From positions 1-64,000 of the forward strand of contig NZ_LZKL01000091.1 in the NCBI RefSeq assembly GCF_001668725.1: 64,000 bases of DNA. The letters run 5' to 3'. Of this stretch, positions 53,101-62,259 are shown piece by piece. The notes beneath the pieces are model-generated. The model searched no databases. It was not told the DNA's origin and saw nothing but the letters and a program-made list of their open reading frames with translations. Within the stretch, counting starts at the first letter, position 1, and each line of letters starts with the position of its first letter. A program made the position numbers and the translations under genes. Source of the DNA: Mycobacterium sp. E787 (GTDB lineage Bacteria; Actinomycetota; Actinomycetes; Mycobacteriales; Mycobacteriaceae).

Positions 53101-54453
53101 ATGGCGACGGCCGCGCGCAATCCGGCCCGCACCCGCGATGAGGACGCGATCGGCACCCCGCCCGAGCGCCCGACGCTGGTTCCGGCGGAGCGCTATTACT
53201 CCCCGGAGTTCGCCGCGCTGGAGCTCGAGCGGATGTGGCCGAAGGTGTGGCAGCTGGCCTGCATGGTCGACCACGTCGCCGAGCCGGGCGACTATTTCGA
53301 CTACCGCTGCGGCCCGTACGGGGTGCTCATCGTGCGCGGCGACGACGGCGAACTTCGCGCGTTCCAGAACGCCTGTCGCCACCGCGGCAACACGCTGTGT
53401 GCGGGCTCGGGGTCGGGGCTGCGCGAACTCAAGTGCGGCTATCACGGCTGGACCTGGGACCTGGCCGGCACGCTCAAGCGGGTGCCCGACCGCAAGGGCT
53501 TCGGCTCGCTGCGCATGTCCGACTTTCCGCTGGTGCCGGCCCGGGTCGACACCTGGGAGGGACTCGTCTTCGTCAACCTCGACCTCGACGCGATGCCGTT
53601 GGCCGAGTACCTGGAGGCGGTGCCCGACGACATCGCCTGGTGCCACCTGAGCGACTTCCGCTGCTACGCCACCCTCACCGTCGACGTCGACGCCAACTGG
53701 AAGACGATCGCCGACGGCTACAGCGAGACCTACCACATCCAGACGCTGCACCCCGAGCTGCTGCGCTGTGTCGACGATATCCATGCGCCACAACAGATTT
53801 GGGGCCACACGGGCAAGTCCGACCAGCCCTACGGGGTGCAGAGCCCACGCTTCGACGGTGCGCTCACCGACGAAGAAGTGTGGGACGCCTACGTCTACAC
53901 GCAGGGCGCGCTGATGGGCACCGCCGAGGGCACGCCGTTCCCCGCCGACGAACGCCGGCCGGGAGAGACGGTCGCCGATTTGATCGCCGCGCGCACGCGC
54001 GCCTTCGCGGCCGGCCGCGGGGTGGACCTGGACTGGGCCGACACCGACCGGATCACCCGGCTGCACCAGTACAACGTGTTCCCCAACATGACGCTGCTGG
54101 CCAACGCCGACCACCTGACCGTCATGTGCTCGCGCCCCGGACCGGACCCCGATCACGGGGAGCTCGTCATGTTCCTGATGACCCGGATGGCCCCGGGCGC
54201 GCCGCGCAGCAAACCGACGGATGTGCGCACGACAGCCGGCGAAGCCGAACCGGGCCTGGTGCTCACCCAGGACATCCGCCTGCTCGCCGGCCTGCAGCGC
54301 GGCATGCACCAGCCCGGCTTCACCCACCTGGTGCTCTCCAGCGAGGAACGGCGCGTGATCAACATGCACCGAAACCTCGAGCGGTACTTGAATCTCTCCG
54401 AAGACATGCCCGGCGCCGCGCGGATGAGCCGCGATGAAAACGCGCCGACGTAA
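53101..54453 (+). CDS. Rieske ring-hydroxylating oxygenase, alpha subunit-like
   Basis: A non-heme iron oxygenase of 450 residues. The Rieske cluster ligands are CRHRGN and CGYHGW. The iron site lies in GYSETYHIQTLHPEL. The C-terminal half has LHQYNVFPNMTLLANADHLT. It is the second oxygenase of this type in the window and only distantly like the one at 7610. The start is 9 bp behind the amidohydrolase stop, so one transcript is expected. A separate reductase must supply electrons. Confidence 0.89.
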   Translation: MATAARNPARTRDEDAIGTPPERPTLVPAERYYSPEFAALELERMWPKVWQLACMVDHVAEPGDYFDYRCGPYGVLIVRGDDGELRAFQNACRHRGNTLCAGSGSGLRELKCGYHGWTWDLAGTLKRVPDRKGFGSLRMSDFPLVPARVDTWEGLVFVNLDLDAMPLAEYLEAVPDDIAWCHLSDFRCYATLTVDVDANWKTIADGYSETYHIQTLHPELLRCVDDIHAPQQIWGHTGKSDQPYGVQSPRFDGALTDEEVWDAYVYTQGALMGTAEGTPFPADERRPGETVADLIAARTRAFAAGRGVDLDWADTDRITRLHQYNVFPNMTLLANADHLTVMCSRPGPDPDHGELVMFLMTRMAPGAPRSKPTDVRTTAGEAEPGLVLTQDIRLLAGLQRGMHQPGFTHLVLSSEERRVINMHRNLERYLNLSEDMPGAARMSRDENAPT

Positions 54454-54503
54454 TCGCTGTAGACCTCCCGAAAACGGGTATAGGCGAATTAGAATCCCGG
54501 CTT

Positions 54504-54884
54504 GTGACGAGTGCGTCCGACGCTTGGGGCTACGAACGGCGGCAACTCATGCATCAGGTGCAGATGCGATGTCAGGCTCTCGGCCGAAGGCGTGCGCGAC
54601 GGCTGTGCCACCACTTCGAGCGCGTCGGCGTGCACACCGCTCCCGAGCGGCTCCAACAGATAGTGGCCGGCGCCCCCGTCGCGGACGACGAGGTGACGGA
54701 TGTCAATTTCGCGTTGATCGCGATGGAACTGAACCGTGAGGCGCGCGGCGCTCGGGTCAAGCGCCTGAAGCGTCAGGGCACCCGATCGCTGATGTTTGCC
54801 GGCTTGGTCCTGGTCGTCCTGAACTTCCTGTTCTGCATCGCCTACGTCCTGCTGAACCTGGCCCAGCAGGCCACCCCCATGTGA
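54504..54884 (+). CDS. Small membrane protein, hypothetical
   Basis: A protein of 126 residues. About 90 residues are charged and Arg-rich (QLMHQVQMRCQALGRRRARR), and one C-terminal membrane helix follows (MFAGLVLVVLNFLFCIAYVL). The orientation is probably N-terminus inside. The start is GTG. I do not recognise the family. Its stop overlaps the first codon of an MmpL-like fragment. Confidence 0.6.
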   Translation: MTSASDAWGYERRQLMHQVQMRCQALGRRRARRLCHHFERVGVHTAPERLQQIVAGAPVADDEVTDVNFALIAMELNREARGARVKRLKRQGTRSLMFAGLVLVVLNFLFCIAYVLLNLAQQATPM

Positions 54885-55072
54885 AAGCTGATCGCCCCGC
54901 CTTCCCGGCGCCTCAGCTGTTGTTGGACACCCTCGTCGTGCGGGCACTCGTCGTGCCCTCTGTCGTCGCGCTGCTGGGCCGGTGGTTCTTCTGGCCCGGC
55001 AACTCGCCCCGTTGCGCCAGCACGACGACGAAAGTGCGAGTCAGGCAACTGGTTTCGGCGGGCCTTGCCTAG
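54881..55072 (+). pseudogene. C-terminal remnant of an MmpL/RND transporter
   Basis: The frame reads LLLDTLVVRALVVPSVVALL followed by GRWFFWPG, which is the last membrane helix and end of MmpL-family transporters (compare LLDTFVVRTLTVPAIATLV in the intact MmpL of this window). Nothing of the roughly 900 preceding residues is present. The upstream neighbour is an unrelated small membrane protein. This is best read as the stump of a deleted transporter gene. Confidence 0.7.
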
Positions 55073-55075
55073 GTC

Positions 55076-56551
55076 TCAGGATGCCGGGCCGCGGCCGTCG
55101 CCCGCGAGCTTGAGCAACAGACGCGTGCCGCCCAGCGGGCTGGCGTGCAGCGCGGCCGAGCCGCCGTGCAATTCGGCCTGCTGGGCGACGAGTGCCAGTC
55201 CCAGCCCGGAGCCCGAGCGGGATGCGGTCGACCCGCGGGAGAAGCGGGCGAACACCGCGGTGCGTTCGTCTTCGGGTATGCCCGTGCCGTTGTCGTCGAT
55301 CGCGATCTCCACGCCGTCGCCGGAACTGCTTACGGTGAGCCGGATTTCGGTCGCACCGCCGTGCTTGACCGCGTTGGCGATGGCATTGTCGATCACCAGT
55401 CGCAAGCCGGTGGGCAGCCCCACCATCAGCACCGTGGGCGACGGCACGAGAGACACGTCGACGCCGGGATAGATGCGCAGCGCGTCGTGGGCGGCGCGAT
55501 CCAGGAGCTCGGTGATGTCGAAGGGCACGAAATCGTCGACGGTGGTCAGCTCCCCCTGGGCCAGCCGTTCGAGCGCCGTCAGCGTCGCCTCGATCCGGCT
55601 CTGGGTGCGTATGACGTCGCCGAGCACCTCGTTGCGCTGCTCGGGTGGTAACTCCAGGGTGGACAACACCTCGAGGTTGGTACGCATCGCCGTCAGCGGG
55701 GTGCGCAGCTCGTGGGAGGCGACGGCGGCGAAGTCGCGGGCCGACTCGAGTGCGGCCTTGGTGCGCTCTTGCTCGTTGCCGATGCGGGCCAGCATGCCCT
55801 CGACGGCTTCGGCGATCTCCACGGCCTCGCGCACCCCACGGACTTGCACCTCGTCCGGGCTGGACTGGGCGTTGATGGCGCGCGCCTGCTGCGCCAGCAA
55901 CAGGAATGGATTGACCATGATCAACGAGATCACCCAGCCGACGAGCACCGTGCCGCCGATGACGCTGCCGCAGATCAACAGCACCCGCAGGTGCAGCTCG
56001 TTGATGCGATGTTGAGCCTCGGCCAGCGGGGCCGCGAGCGCGATCGAGGCCGGCCCGGCTGTGAAGGTGCGAACCCGGTACTGCACCCCGTTGATGGTGG
56101 TGTTGGCGTACCCGTTCGGCAGTTTCGGCAACACGATGTTGCCGGGAACGGACACCGTCACGTCCCCGATGCGCGCGGTGCGGACCAGGTTGCCGTCCGG
56201 CATGGGCCGGTCGGAGGTGTCGAGCTGCCCGTTGTTGATCAGTGTGTTGATGTCGCCCAGGCTGGTCACCGAATCCAGGCGGCGGTCGAGCTGGCTGTAT
56301 TGGTCGTTGGTGACGCCGACCCAGACCCAGGTTCCCAACAGCACGACAAGGGCGATCACCCCGAGCGCGGCGACGATCACGATGGTGCGCAGCGACAGCA
56401 CCCGCATCGGCAGCCGGACGTGGCCGAGCAAGGGAATGTCGTCCGCCGTCGCCGGGCCCGCACCGCCGGCGCCATGACGGGCGGTGGCTTCCTTGGCCCT
56501 GTCCTCCGTCGAGGCGTGGGTCCGAGACGATTGTCCCGTCAGATGCGCCAC
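55076..56551 (-). CDS. prrB: PrrB-like sensor histidine kinase without adjacent regulator
   Basis: A sensor kinase of 491 residues. Membrane helices lie at about 55-80 and 188-212, with a periplasmic sensor between them and then a HAMP-like linker. The H-box is FAAVASHELRTPLTAMRTNL (His280), followed by NAIANAVKHGG (N box), DDNGTGIP and GSGLGLALVAQQAELHGG. Segments such as RTQSRIEATL.ALERLAQGEL match my recollection of M. tuberculosis PrrB very closely. The N-terminal 45 residues before the first helix are extra, and the GTG start is uncertain. In M. tuberculosis prrA directly precedes prrB; here a TetR gene lies there instead. Confidence 0.85.
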   Translation of the reverse strand: MAHLTGQSSRTHASTEDRAKEATARHGAGGAGPATADDIPLLGHVRLPMRVLSLRTIVIVAALGVIALVVLLGTWVWVGVTNDQYSQLDRRLDSVTSLGDINTLINNGQLDTSDRPMPDGNLVRTARIGDVTVSVPGNIVLPKLPNGYANTTINGVQYRVRTFTAGPASIALAAPLAEAQHRINELHLRVLLICGSVIGGTVLVGWVISLIMVNPFLLLAQQARAINAQSSPDEVQVRGVREAVEIAEAVEGMLARIGNEQERTKAALESARDFAAVASHELRTPLTAMRTNLEVLSTLELPPEQRNEVLGDVIRTQSRIEATLTALERLAQGELTTVDDFVPFDITELLDRAAHDALRIYPGVDVSLVPSPTVLMVGLPTGLRLVIDNAIANAVKHGGATEIRLTVSSSGDGVEIAIDDNGTGIPEDERTAVFARFSRGSTASRSGSGLGLALVAQQAELHGGSAALHASPLGGTRLLLKLAGDGRGPAS

Positions 56552-56629
56552 TCGGTAGCCCTCCGCCCGTCGTGTTGGCCAGTACCAGTTCGGATGCTAG
56601 TTCGTCGACCCCCATTTGCGGTCATCCGA

Positions 56630-56651
56630 GGTGAGTGAGTACTCTCTCACC
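56630..56651. promoter_or_regulatory. TetR operator abutting the start codon
   Basis: The arms GGTGAGTGAGT and ACTCTCTCACC pair at 10 of 11 positions. The repeat ends at the base before the ATG of the TetR gene. A repressor here would cover the transcription start or the ribosome site. The position fits a leaderless autoregulated gene. Confidence 0.65.
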
Positions 56652-57254
56652 ATGCAGACGTCGGGACGCGGCCGGCTCCTGGCCGAGGCGCTGAAGCTGT
56701 TCGCCGCCAAGGGGTACGCGGCGACCTCGGTGGCCGACATCCAGCGGGCGTCCGGCCTGGCGCCCGGTTCGGGCGCGCTGTACAAGCACTTCGGCTCCAA
56801 GCGCGAGCTGCTGGAGGCCGCGGTTGCCCACCGGATCGACAGCATCGTGGCGGCGCGGGAGCAGTTCGACGCCGGGGAGCCGGCCAGTGTCGAACAGGCG
56901 GTGCGCACCGCGGGCCGCCTGATCTGGGACAACCTGAAACAGAGCGAGGAATTGCTCAGGGTCATGCTGCGCGAGCCCGACGAGCTGGGCGATCTCGACG
57001 AGAAGACCTGGCAGGTCATCACCGACAACGCCTATCAGCGTTTCGCCGACGAGCTGGCCGCGTCCAATCGGTCCGGACGCACGCGCATCCCCGATCCCGA
57101 GGCGACCGCGGCGGCGGCGATCGGATCGTTGTCCTACGCCGCGACGCTGCAGGCGCTCACCGGGCGCTTGCCAGGGAATATCGATGAAAGCCGTTACTTC
57201 GAGGCGTGGGTCAACCAGACGTTGAGCGTCCTCGCGCAATACCGAAACCGTTAA
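56652..57254 (+). CDS. TetR-family regulator
   Basis: A regulator of 200 residues. The HTH reads TSVADIQRASGLAPGSGALYKHFGSKRELL over two helices and their flanks. The C-terminal part is helical. The ATG at 56652 directly follows a palindrome; an ATG at 56616 is in frame but would place the operator inside the gene. The acyl-CoA dehydrogenase gene begins 27 bp after its stop, so the two are probably one transcript. Confidence 0.86.
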   Translation: MQTSGRGRLLAEALKLFAAKGYAATSVADIQRASGLAPGSGALYKHFGSKRELLEAAVAHRIDSIVAAREQFDAGEPASVEQAVRTAGRLIWDNLKQSEELLRVMLREPDELGDLDEKTWQVITDNAYQRFADELAASNRSGRTRIPDPEATAAAAIGSLSYAATLQALTGRLPGNIDESRYFEAWVNQTLSVLAQYRNR

Positions 57255-57281
57255 CTACCAACCGATTTCAGGAGTGAAGCC

Positions 57282-58493
57282 GTGACATTCTCACTGCAAC
57301 TGAGCGACGACGTGATCGAGGTGCGCGACTGGGTGCACAAGTTCGCCGCCGACGTGATCCGCCCCGCCGCCTCGGAATGGGATGAGCGCGAAGAAACTCC
57401 CTGGCCGGTGATCCAGGAGGCGGCGAAAGTTGGTCTGTACTCCCCCGACTTCTTCGCGCAGCAGGCGGCCGAACCGACGGGCCTGGGCTTTCTCACCACA
57501 TTCGAGGAAATGTTCTGGGGCGACGCCGGCATCGCGCTGTCCATCCTGGGCACCGGGCTGGCCGCAGCGGCGCTGGCGGGCAACGGAACTCCCGAGCAGC
57601 TGGGCCGCTTCCTGCCCGAGATGTTCGGCACCGCCGACGAACCCAAACTCGGGGCGTTCTGTTCGTCGGAGCCGGACGCGGGTTCGGACGTCGGCGCCAT
57701 CCGCACCCGTGCGCGCTATGACGAGGCGACCGGCGAATGGGTCCTCAACGGCACCAAGACGTGGGCGACCAACGGCGGCATCGCCAACGTGCACATCGTG
57801 GTGGCTTCGGTCTATCCCGAACTCGGCACCCGCGGTCAGGCCACCTTCGTCATCCCGCCCGACACCCCCGGGCTGTCGCAGGGCCAGAAGTTCAAGAAGC
57901 ACGGGATCCGGGCCTCGCACACCGCCGAGGTGGTGCTGGACAACGTGCGGCTCCCCGAGGACACGATTCTGGGCGGCCGCGAGAAGTTCGAGGAGCGCAT
58001 CGCCCGGGTGAAGTCGGGCGCCTCGTCGCGCGGACAGGCCGCGATGAAGACCTTCGAGCGGACGCGGCCCACCGTCGGCGCGATGGCCGTCGGCGTGGCG
58101 CGGGCCGCCTACGAATACGCCCTCGACTATGCCTGCCAGCGCGAGCAATTCGGCCGCAAGATCGGCGAATTCCAGGCCATCGCGTTCAAGCTGGCCGACA
58201 TGAAGAGCCGCATCGACGCGGCACGCATGTTGGTGTGGCGCGCCGGCTGGATGGCCCGCAACAACCAGAGCTTCGACTCCGCGGAGGGCTCGATGGCCAA
58301 GCTGGTCGCCAGCGAGACGGCGGTCTACGTCACCGACGAGGCCATTCAGATCTTGGGCGGCAACGGCTACACCCGTGACTATCCGGTGGAGCGGATGCAC
58401 CGCGACGCCAAGATCTTCACCATCTTCGAGGGCACGAGCGAGATTCAGCGCCTGGTGATTTCGCGGGCGCTGACCGGCCTGCAGATTCGTTAG
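57282..58493 (+). CDS. Acyl-CoA dehydrogenase (FadE)
   Basis: A single-domain acyl-CoA dehydrogenase of 403 residues that would introduce the alpha-beta double bond with FAD. Motifs are FCSSEPDAGSDVGAIRTRAR, TKTWATNGGIA, CQREQFGRKIGEFQAIAFKL and the C-terminal FTIFEGTSEIQRLVISRA, with the catalytic Glu at about 383. The GTG at 57282 has AGGAG upstream. It follows a TetR gene by 27 bp, and an Eis-type gene lies downstream. Chain specificity cannot be read. Confidence 0.91.
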   Translation: MTFSLQLSDDVIEVRDWVHKFAADVIRPAASEWDEREETPWPVIQEAAKVGLYSPDFFAQQAAEPTGLGFLTTFEEMFWGDAGIALSILGTGLAAAALAGNGTPEQLGRFLPEMFGTADEPKLGAFCSSEPDAGSDVGAIRTRARYDEATGEWVLNGTKTWATNGGIANVHIVVASVYPELGTRGQATFVIPPDTPGLSQGQKFKKHGIRASHTAEVVLDNVRLPEDTILGGREKFEERIARVKSGASSRGQAAMKTFERTRPTVGAMAVGVARAAYEYALDYACQREQFGRKIGEFQAIAFKLADMKSRIDAARMLVWRAGWMARNNQSFDSAEGSMAKLVASETAVYVTDEAIQILGGNGYTRDYPVERMHRDAKIFTIFEGTSEIQRLVISRALTGLQIR

Positions 58494-58539
58494 CCACCGC
58501 GCCGGAGCCGCCGCCGGCGGCGCACGACATGATGGCGGC

Positions 58540-59757
58540 ATGACGACCGACATCCGCATCCTCGACAGCGAGGACGACCTGATCGCCGCGGGCAACGTGT
58601 TCCGCGCCGCGATGGTCGGGTTCCCGCCGCTGTCGAACCTGGCGCCCGGCCAGATCAGCACGCTGCTCGAAGCCGGCCGCACGGTCGGGGCCTTCGCCGG
58701 CGGCCGGCTGGTCGGCACGGCCGACGCCGTGACGAGCGGGCTCACGCTGCCCGGCGGAGCCGTCGTCGGGCATGCCGCCGTGACCCGCATCGGGGTGCTC
58801 CCGTCGTTCACCCGCAAAGGCATCGCCACCGAGCTGATCCGCCATCAGCTGCACGACATCGCCGCGCGGGGCGAGGTGGTCGCGACGCTGCGCGCGTCGG
58901 AGGCCACGATCTACGGGCGGTTCGGCTACGGCGTGGCGAGTTCGTCGCAGACGCTGGAGGTCCAGACGGCGCGGGCAACGCTGCGGCCCGGGGTGGGAAC
59001 CGGCGGCCCGGTGCGACTACTGGACGTCGGTGAGGCGTGGGACGTCCTGCCGCGGATCTACGCCACACACCGCCCGTCCCGCCCGGGAACCATCGACCGC
59101 CCGCAGGTGTGGTGGCAGAGCCTCCGGATGCGCACCGAATCCTCGCCGGGCCCTTCGTATGTCGCTGTGTGCGGCGATCCCGGCTCCGAGTCGGGCTTCG
59201 CCCGCTACCGCCCGCTCGACACCGAGGCGTGGTTCGTCAGCGACCAGCGCACCATCGCGGTCGAGGACTTCTTCGCGCCCACCCCCGACGCCTACCTCGG
59301 GCTGCTGCGCTTCCTGCTCGGGCTCGATCTCATCGACCGCGTGGTGTTTTGGATGCTGCCCGTCGACGATCCGCTGCCCTGGTTGCTCATCGATCGGCGC
59401 GCCGTGCGGGTGACCGCGGTGCGTGACGAAACGTGGCTTCGCGTCATCGACGCCGAAGCGGCGCTGGCCGGGCGCCGATACGCCGGCGACGAGATGGTGA
59501 CCGTCGCGGTGGATGACCCTCTGCTGCCGCGTAATTCGGCCCGCTTCGCGGTGACGGCTGGCGGCGCAGAACCGACGGACCGACCTGCCCGCCTGCACGC
59601 CGGCGTCGAGGGCCTCGCAGCCGTTCTGCTCGGGGGCACCACCTGGCGCAGTCTCGCGGCGGCCGGACTTGTCCGGACCGACGATCCGGCGGCGCTGGCG
59701 ATCGCCGACCGGTTGTTCGCCGTGGCCGACGCGCCGCACGCGGGATTCTTTTTCTGA
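58540..59757 (+). CDS. Eis-family GNAT acetyltransferase
   Basis: A 405-residue protein with the Eis layout: an N-terminal GNAT domain with the acetyl-CoA loop VTRIGVLPSFTRKGIATELI, a second GNAT-like domain, and a C-terminal sterol-carrier-like domain. It ends in the family's typical aromatic tail (DAPHAGFFF), whose free carboxylate acts as base in Eis. Eis of M. tuberculosis acetylates aminoglycosides and host proteins on several amines; this is a family member, not necessarily the orthologue. The next gene begins 16 bp later. Confidence 0.88.
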   Translation: MTTDIRILDSEDDLIAAGNVFRAAMVGFPPLSNLAPGQISTLLEAGRTVGAFAGGRLVGTADAVTSGLTLPGGAVVGHAAVTRIGVLPSFTRKGIATELIRHQLHDIAARGEVVATLRASEATIYGRFGYGVASSSQTLEVQTARATLRPGVGTGGPVRLLDVGEAWDVLPRIYATHRPSRPGTIDRPQVWWQSLRMRTESSPGPSYVAVCGDPGSESGFARYRPLDTEAWFVSDQRTIAVEDFFAPTPDAYLGLLRFLLGLDLIDRVVFWMLPVDDPLPWLLIDRRAVRVTAVRDETWLRVIDAEAALAGRRYAGDEMVTVAVDDPLLPRNSARFAVTAGGAEPTDRPARLHAGVEGLAAVLLGGTTWRSLAAAGLVRTDDPAALAIADRLFAVADAPHAGFFF

Positions 59758-59773
59758 GCGCGGGGGGACCAAC

Positions 59774-60721
59774 GTGATCGTGATCGTAGGCGCGGGGATA
59801 TGCGGGCTCGCGACCGCCTACGAGCTGTCGCGGCGCGGCCGGGACGCCGTGGTGTTCGAGCGTGGCGAACCGTTCGGCGAGCAATCCGCCGGGCTGGCAA
59901 GGATTTTCCGCATCGCGCATCGGCGCACGATGCTGTGCACGCTCGCGCTGCGGGCTCGCGATGGCTGGCGGCGTTGGGAATCCGAGTTGGGCGCCGGGCG
60001 CCTGCTCGGCACGGAGGGCTTCATCGCCGCAGGCGCCGGCGATGACATCGTCGCGGCGATGGACGAAGCCGGCGCCCCCTTCTCGTGGCTTGACCGATCC
60101 GAGATCGCCTCGCGCATACCGTTTGTGGCGGCGCCCTGGGACGGCGGGGTGTTCGATCCGCTGGGCGGCAGCCTGCGTATCCGCCGGGCGCTCGTCGCCC
60201 TGGCCCGGCGCGTCGTCGTCAAGCGCGGCGAGGTGGTGCGGGTGTCCGACGACGGCGAGACGACGCTTGCGGACGGCACCGTCGTGCAGGCGGACCGCGT
60301 CCTGGTTTGCGCCGGAGTGCAGACCCCGGTGCTGTTCGGCCCGCTCGGGTTCGAATTCGCCCCACACACCCGGTTCACCTACGAGGGCGCCGACGCGACC
60401 GGCACGGCCTGCTTGTCGGCGCCCGAGGGCTACGGATTGCCGCTCGGCAGCACCGGCCGCTGGGCGTTCGGGCAGGAGGAGCCGGACCCCGCCACCGTGC
60501 GCGCGCTGTTCCCGACGCTCTCGCCGGTGGGCCGGGTGGACTGCGTGACGGTTCGCGCCCCGTGGCTCGACCCGGGCGGCGACGGCTGGACCATTGCACG
60601 GCGCGGCCGCGTCGTCGCGTTCGCCGGTAGCAACCTGATGAAGTTCGGGCCGCTGCTGGGCGAGCTGCTCGCACGGGCGGTGCTGCAAGATGCGCTGCCC
60701 GACGAGCTGGTTCTCACGTGA
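59774..60721 (+). CDS. FAD-dependent oxidoreductase (DAO family)
   Basis: A D-amino-acid-oxidase-type flavoprotein of 315 residues. The N-terminal Rossmann motif is IVIVGAGICGLATAYELSRR, followed by VVFERGEPFGEQSAGLARI, a central ADRVLVCAGVQTPVLFGPLG, and the C-terminal VVAFAGSNLMKFGPLLGELL, which packs on the flavin. It resembles N-methyltryptophan and sarcosine oxidases. The GTG at 59774 follows a G-rich stretch, 16 bp behind the Eis-type gene. The amine substrate is unknown. Confidence 0.84.
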   Translation: MIVIVGAGICGLATAYELSRRGRDAVVFERGEPFGEQSAGLARIFRIAHRRTMLCTLALRARDGWRRWESELGAGRLLGTEGFIAAGAGDDIVAAMDEAGAPFSWLDRSEIASRIPFVAAPWDGGVFDPLGGSLRIRRALVALARRVVVKRGEVVRVSDDGETTLADGTVVQADRVLVCAGVQTPVLFGPLGFEFAPHTRFTYEGADATGTACLSAPEGYGLPLGSTGRWAFGQEEPDPATVRALFPTLSPVGRVDCVTVRAPWLDPGGDGWTIARRGRVVAFAGSNLMKFGPLLGELLARAVLQDALPDELVLT

Positions 60722-60734
60722 ACAACCTCCGGAT

Positions 60735-61985
60735 TCACTTCAGCGAGTAGCGAATCGGAAGGTGCTTGAGGCCACCGACGAAAGTGGTGGCCATCAGCTC
60801 CGGCGCACCGGCCAGCTCGATCGACTTGATGCGGGGGACCAGCTCGGAGAAGAAGCTGTTGATCTCCATCCGCGCCAGGGCGGCGCCCAGGCAGAAATGC
60901 ACCCCGTAGCCGAACGACAGGTGCTTGTTGGGATCGCGGCCGACGTCGAACCGGAACGGGTCGGTGAACACGTCCTCGTCCCGGTTGGCCGAAACATAGG
61001 ACAGCAGAACCGATTCGCCCTTCGCGACCGGCACCCCGCGCACCTCGGTGTCGGCCTGCGCGGTGCGCATGAACTCCTTGACCGGCACCACCCAGCGGAT
61101 CATCTCCTCGACCGCGGTGCCCATCAGGCCCATGTCCTGTTGCAGCCGCGCCAGCTCACCGGGGCTCTCCAGCAGCGCCAGCATGCCACCGGCGATCCCG
61201 GCGCTGGTGGTGTCGTGGCCCGCGCTGGCCACGATCACGTAGTAGGACGCGGTATCCATGTCCGACAACGGCTCACCGTCGATCCTGGCGTTGGCGATCG
61301 CCGAGGCCAGATCCTCGGTCGGATGCTCGCGGCGCGACGCGGTCAGCGCGGCGAAGTAGTTGAAGAAGTCCAGCAGCACGGCCAGGATGTCCTCGGTGGA
61401 GTTGCCCCGCTGGAACTCGGTGTCGTCACCGCCGAACATCTCCTGGGTGAGCTTGAGCATTCGCGGGAAGTCGGACTCCGGCAACCCCAGTAGCGACAGG
61501 ATCACATAGAGCGGGTAGTTGACGGCGACCTCCTGGACGAAGTCGCACTCGGGCCCCTTCTGGACCATCTTGTCGACGTAGATCTTGGCCAGCTCGTCGA
61601 CGCGACACTTCAAGTCCCGCATCACCTTCGGCCTGAACCAGTCGGCGCCGATCTTTCGCATGTCGCGGTGGTGGGGGTCATCCATGTGGATCAGCGTGCG
61701 CAGGCCGATGCCGGCGTCCATCTGGGCGCGCAGCACGTCCTCGCCCTCGGAGACCATCAACAGCGGCCGCGGATAGTTGGTGAACAAGTCGTTCTGCCGC
61801 TCGATGTCCATGATGTCGGCGTGCTTGGTGATCGCCCAGAACGGCTTGTAACCCTCGACATCGACCCAGGAGACCGGGGCGTGGGCGCGGAGATGGGCCA
61901 GCGCCCGGTGTAGCCGCGTCTCGTCGGCGTAGGCCGATGGATCCGCCAGAAGCCGTGCGGCCTCGTCCATGATCCGGGTGCTCAT
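60735..61985 (-). CDS. Cytochrome P450
   Basis: A soluble bacterial P450 of 416 residues. The I-helix oxygen motif is SAGHDTTSAG, the K-helix ExxR is in EEMIRW, and the heme loop is FGYGVHFCLGAALARME with Cys365 as thiolate ligand. The ATG at 61985 has GAGGAG six to seven bases upstream. It is convergent with the FAD oxidoreductase. The general look is that of mycobacterial lipid/steroid P450s, but I cannot place it in a CYP number. Confidence 0.93.
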   Translation of the reverse strand: MSTRIMDEAARLLADPSAYADETRLHRALAHLRAHAPVSWVDVEGYKPFWAITKHADIMDIERQNDLFTNYPRPLLMVSEGEDVLRAQMDAGIGLRTLIHMDDPHHRDMRKIGADWFRPKVMRDLKCRVDELAKIYVDKMVQKGPECDFVQEVAVNYPLYVILSLLGLPESDFPRMLKLTQEMFGGDDTEFQRGNSTEDILAVLLDFFNYFAALTASRREHPTEDLASAIANARIDGEPLSDMDTASYYVIVASAGHDTTSAGIAGGMLALLESPGELARLQQDMGLMGTAVEEMIRWVVPVKEFMRTAQADTEVRGVPVAKGESVLLSYVSANRDEDVFTDPFRFDVGRDPNKHLSFGYGVHFCLGAALARMEINSFFSELVPRIKSIELAGAPELMATTFVGGLKHLPIRYSLK

Positions 61986-62176
61986 ACGGTTCTCCTCGGG
62001 TGCGGTTGCCGATCCAGGGGTGTCGGCCTCTCCGAACTGGAGATGATCGCCGCGCGGGTTGATGTTCGTCTTTCGCGGGCCCGGCAGTCAACACCGCACC
62101 TGAGGGTGCTCCGAAGTTGGCTGCGAGTTGGGAAGGCTTCCCTTCCCGCGGTGTGCCAGGCAGAAAGCGCACGGAG

Positions 62177-62197
62177 TTAGGGACGTTTGGCCCTAGG
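62177..62197. promoter_or_regulatory. Candidate DosR (DevR) box upstream of ctaD
   Basis: TTAGGGACGTTTGGCCCTAG matches the published hypoxia-box core GGGACTTTNGNCCCT at all but one of the defined positions. It lies about 63 bases before the ctaD start, a distance at which DosR boxes are found. The rest of the 274-bp gap to the P450 gene shows no other clear element. Confidence 0.45.
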
Positions 62198-62259
62198 TTC
62201 GCCGACCGCCGCCTCGGATACTTGGACGGCCAGTTTGCCAGGCCCTTGGGAGGTAGCAC

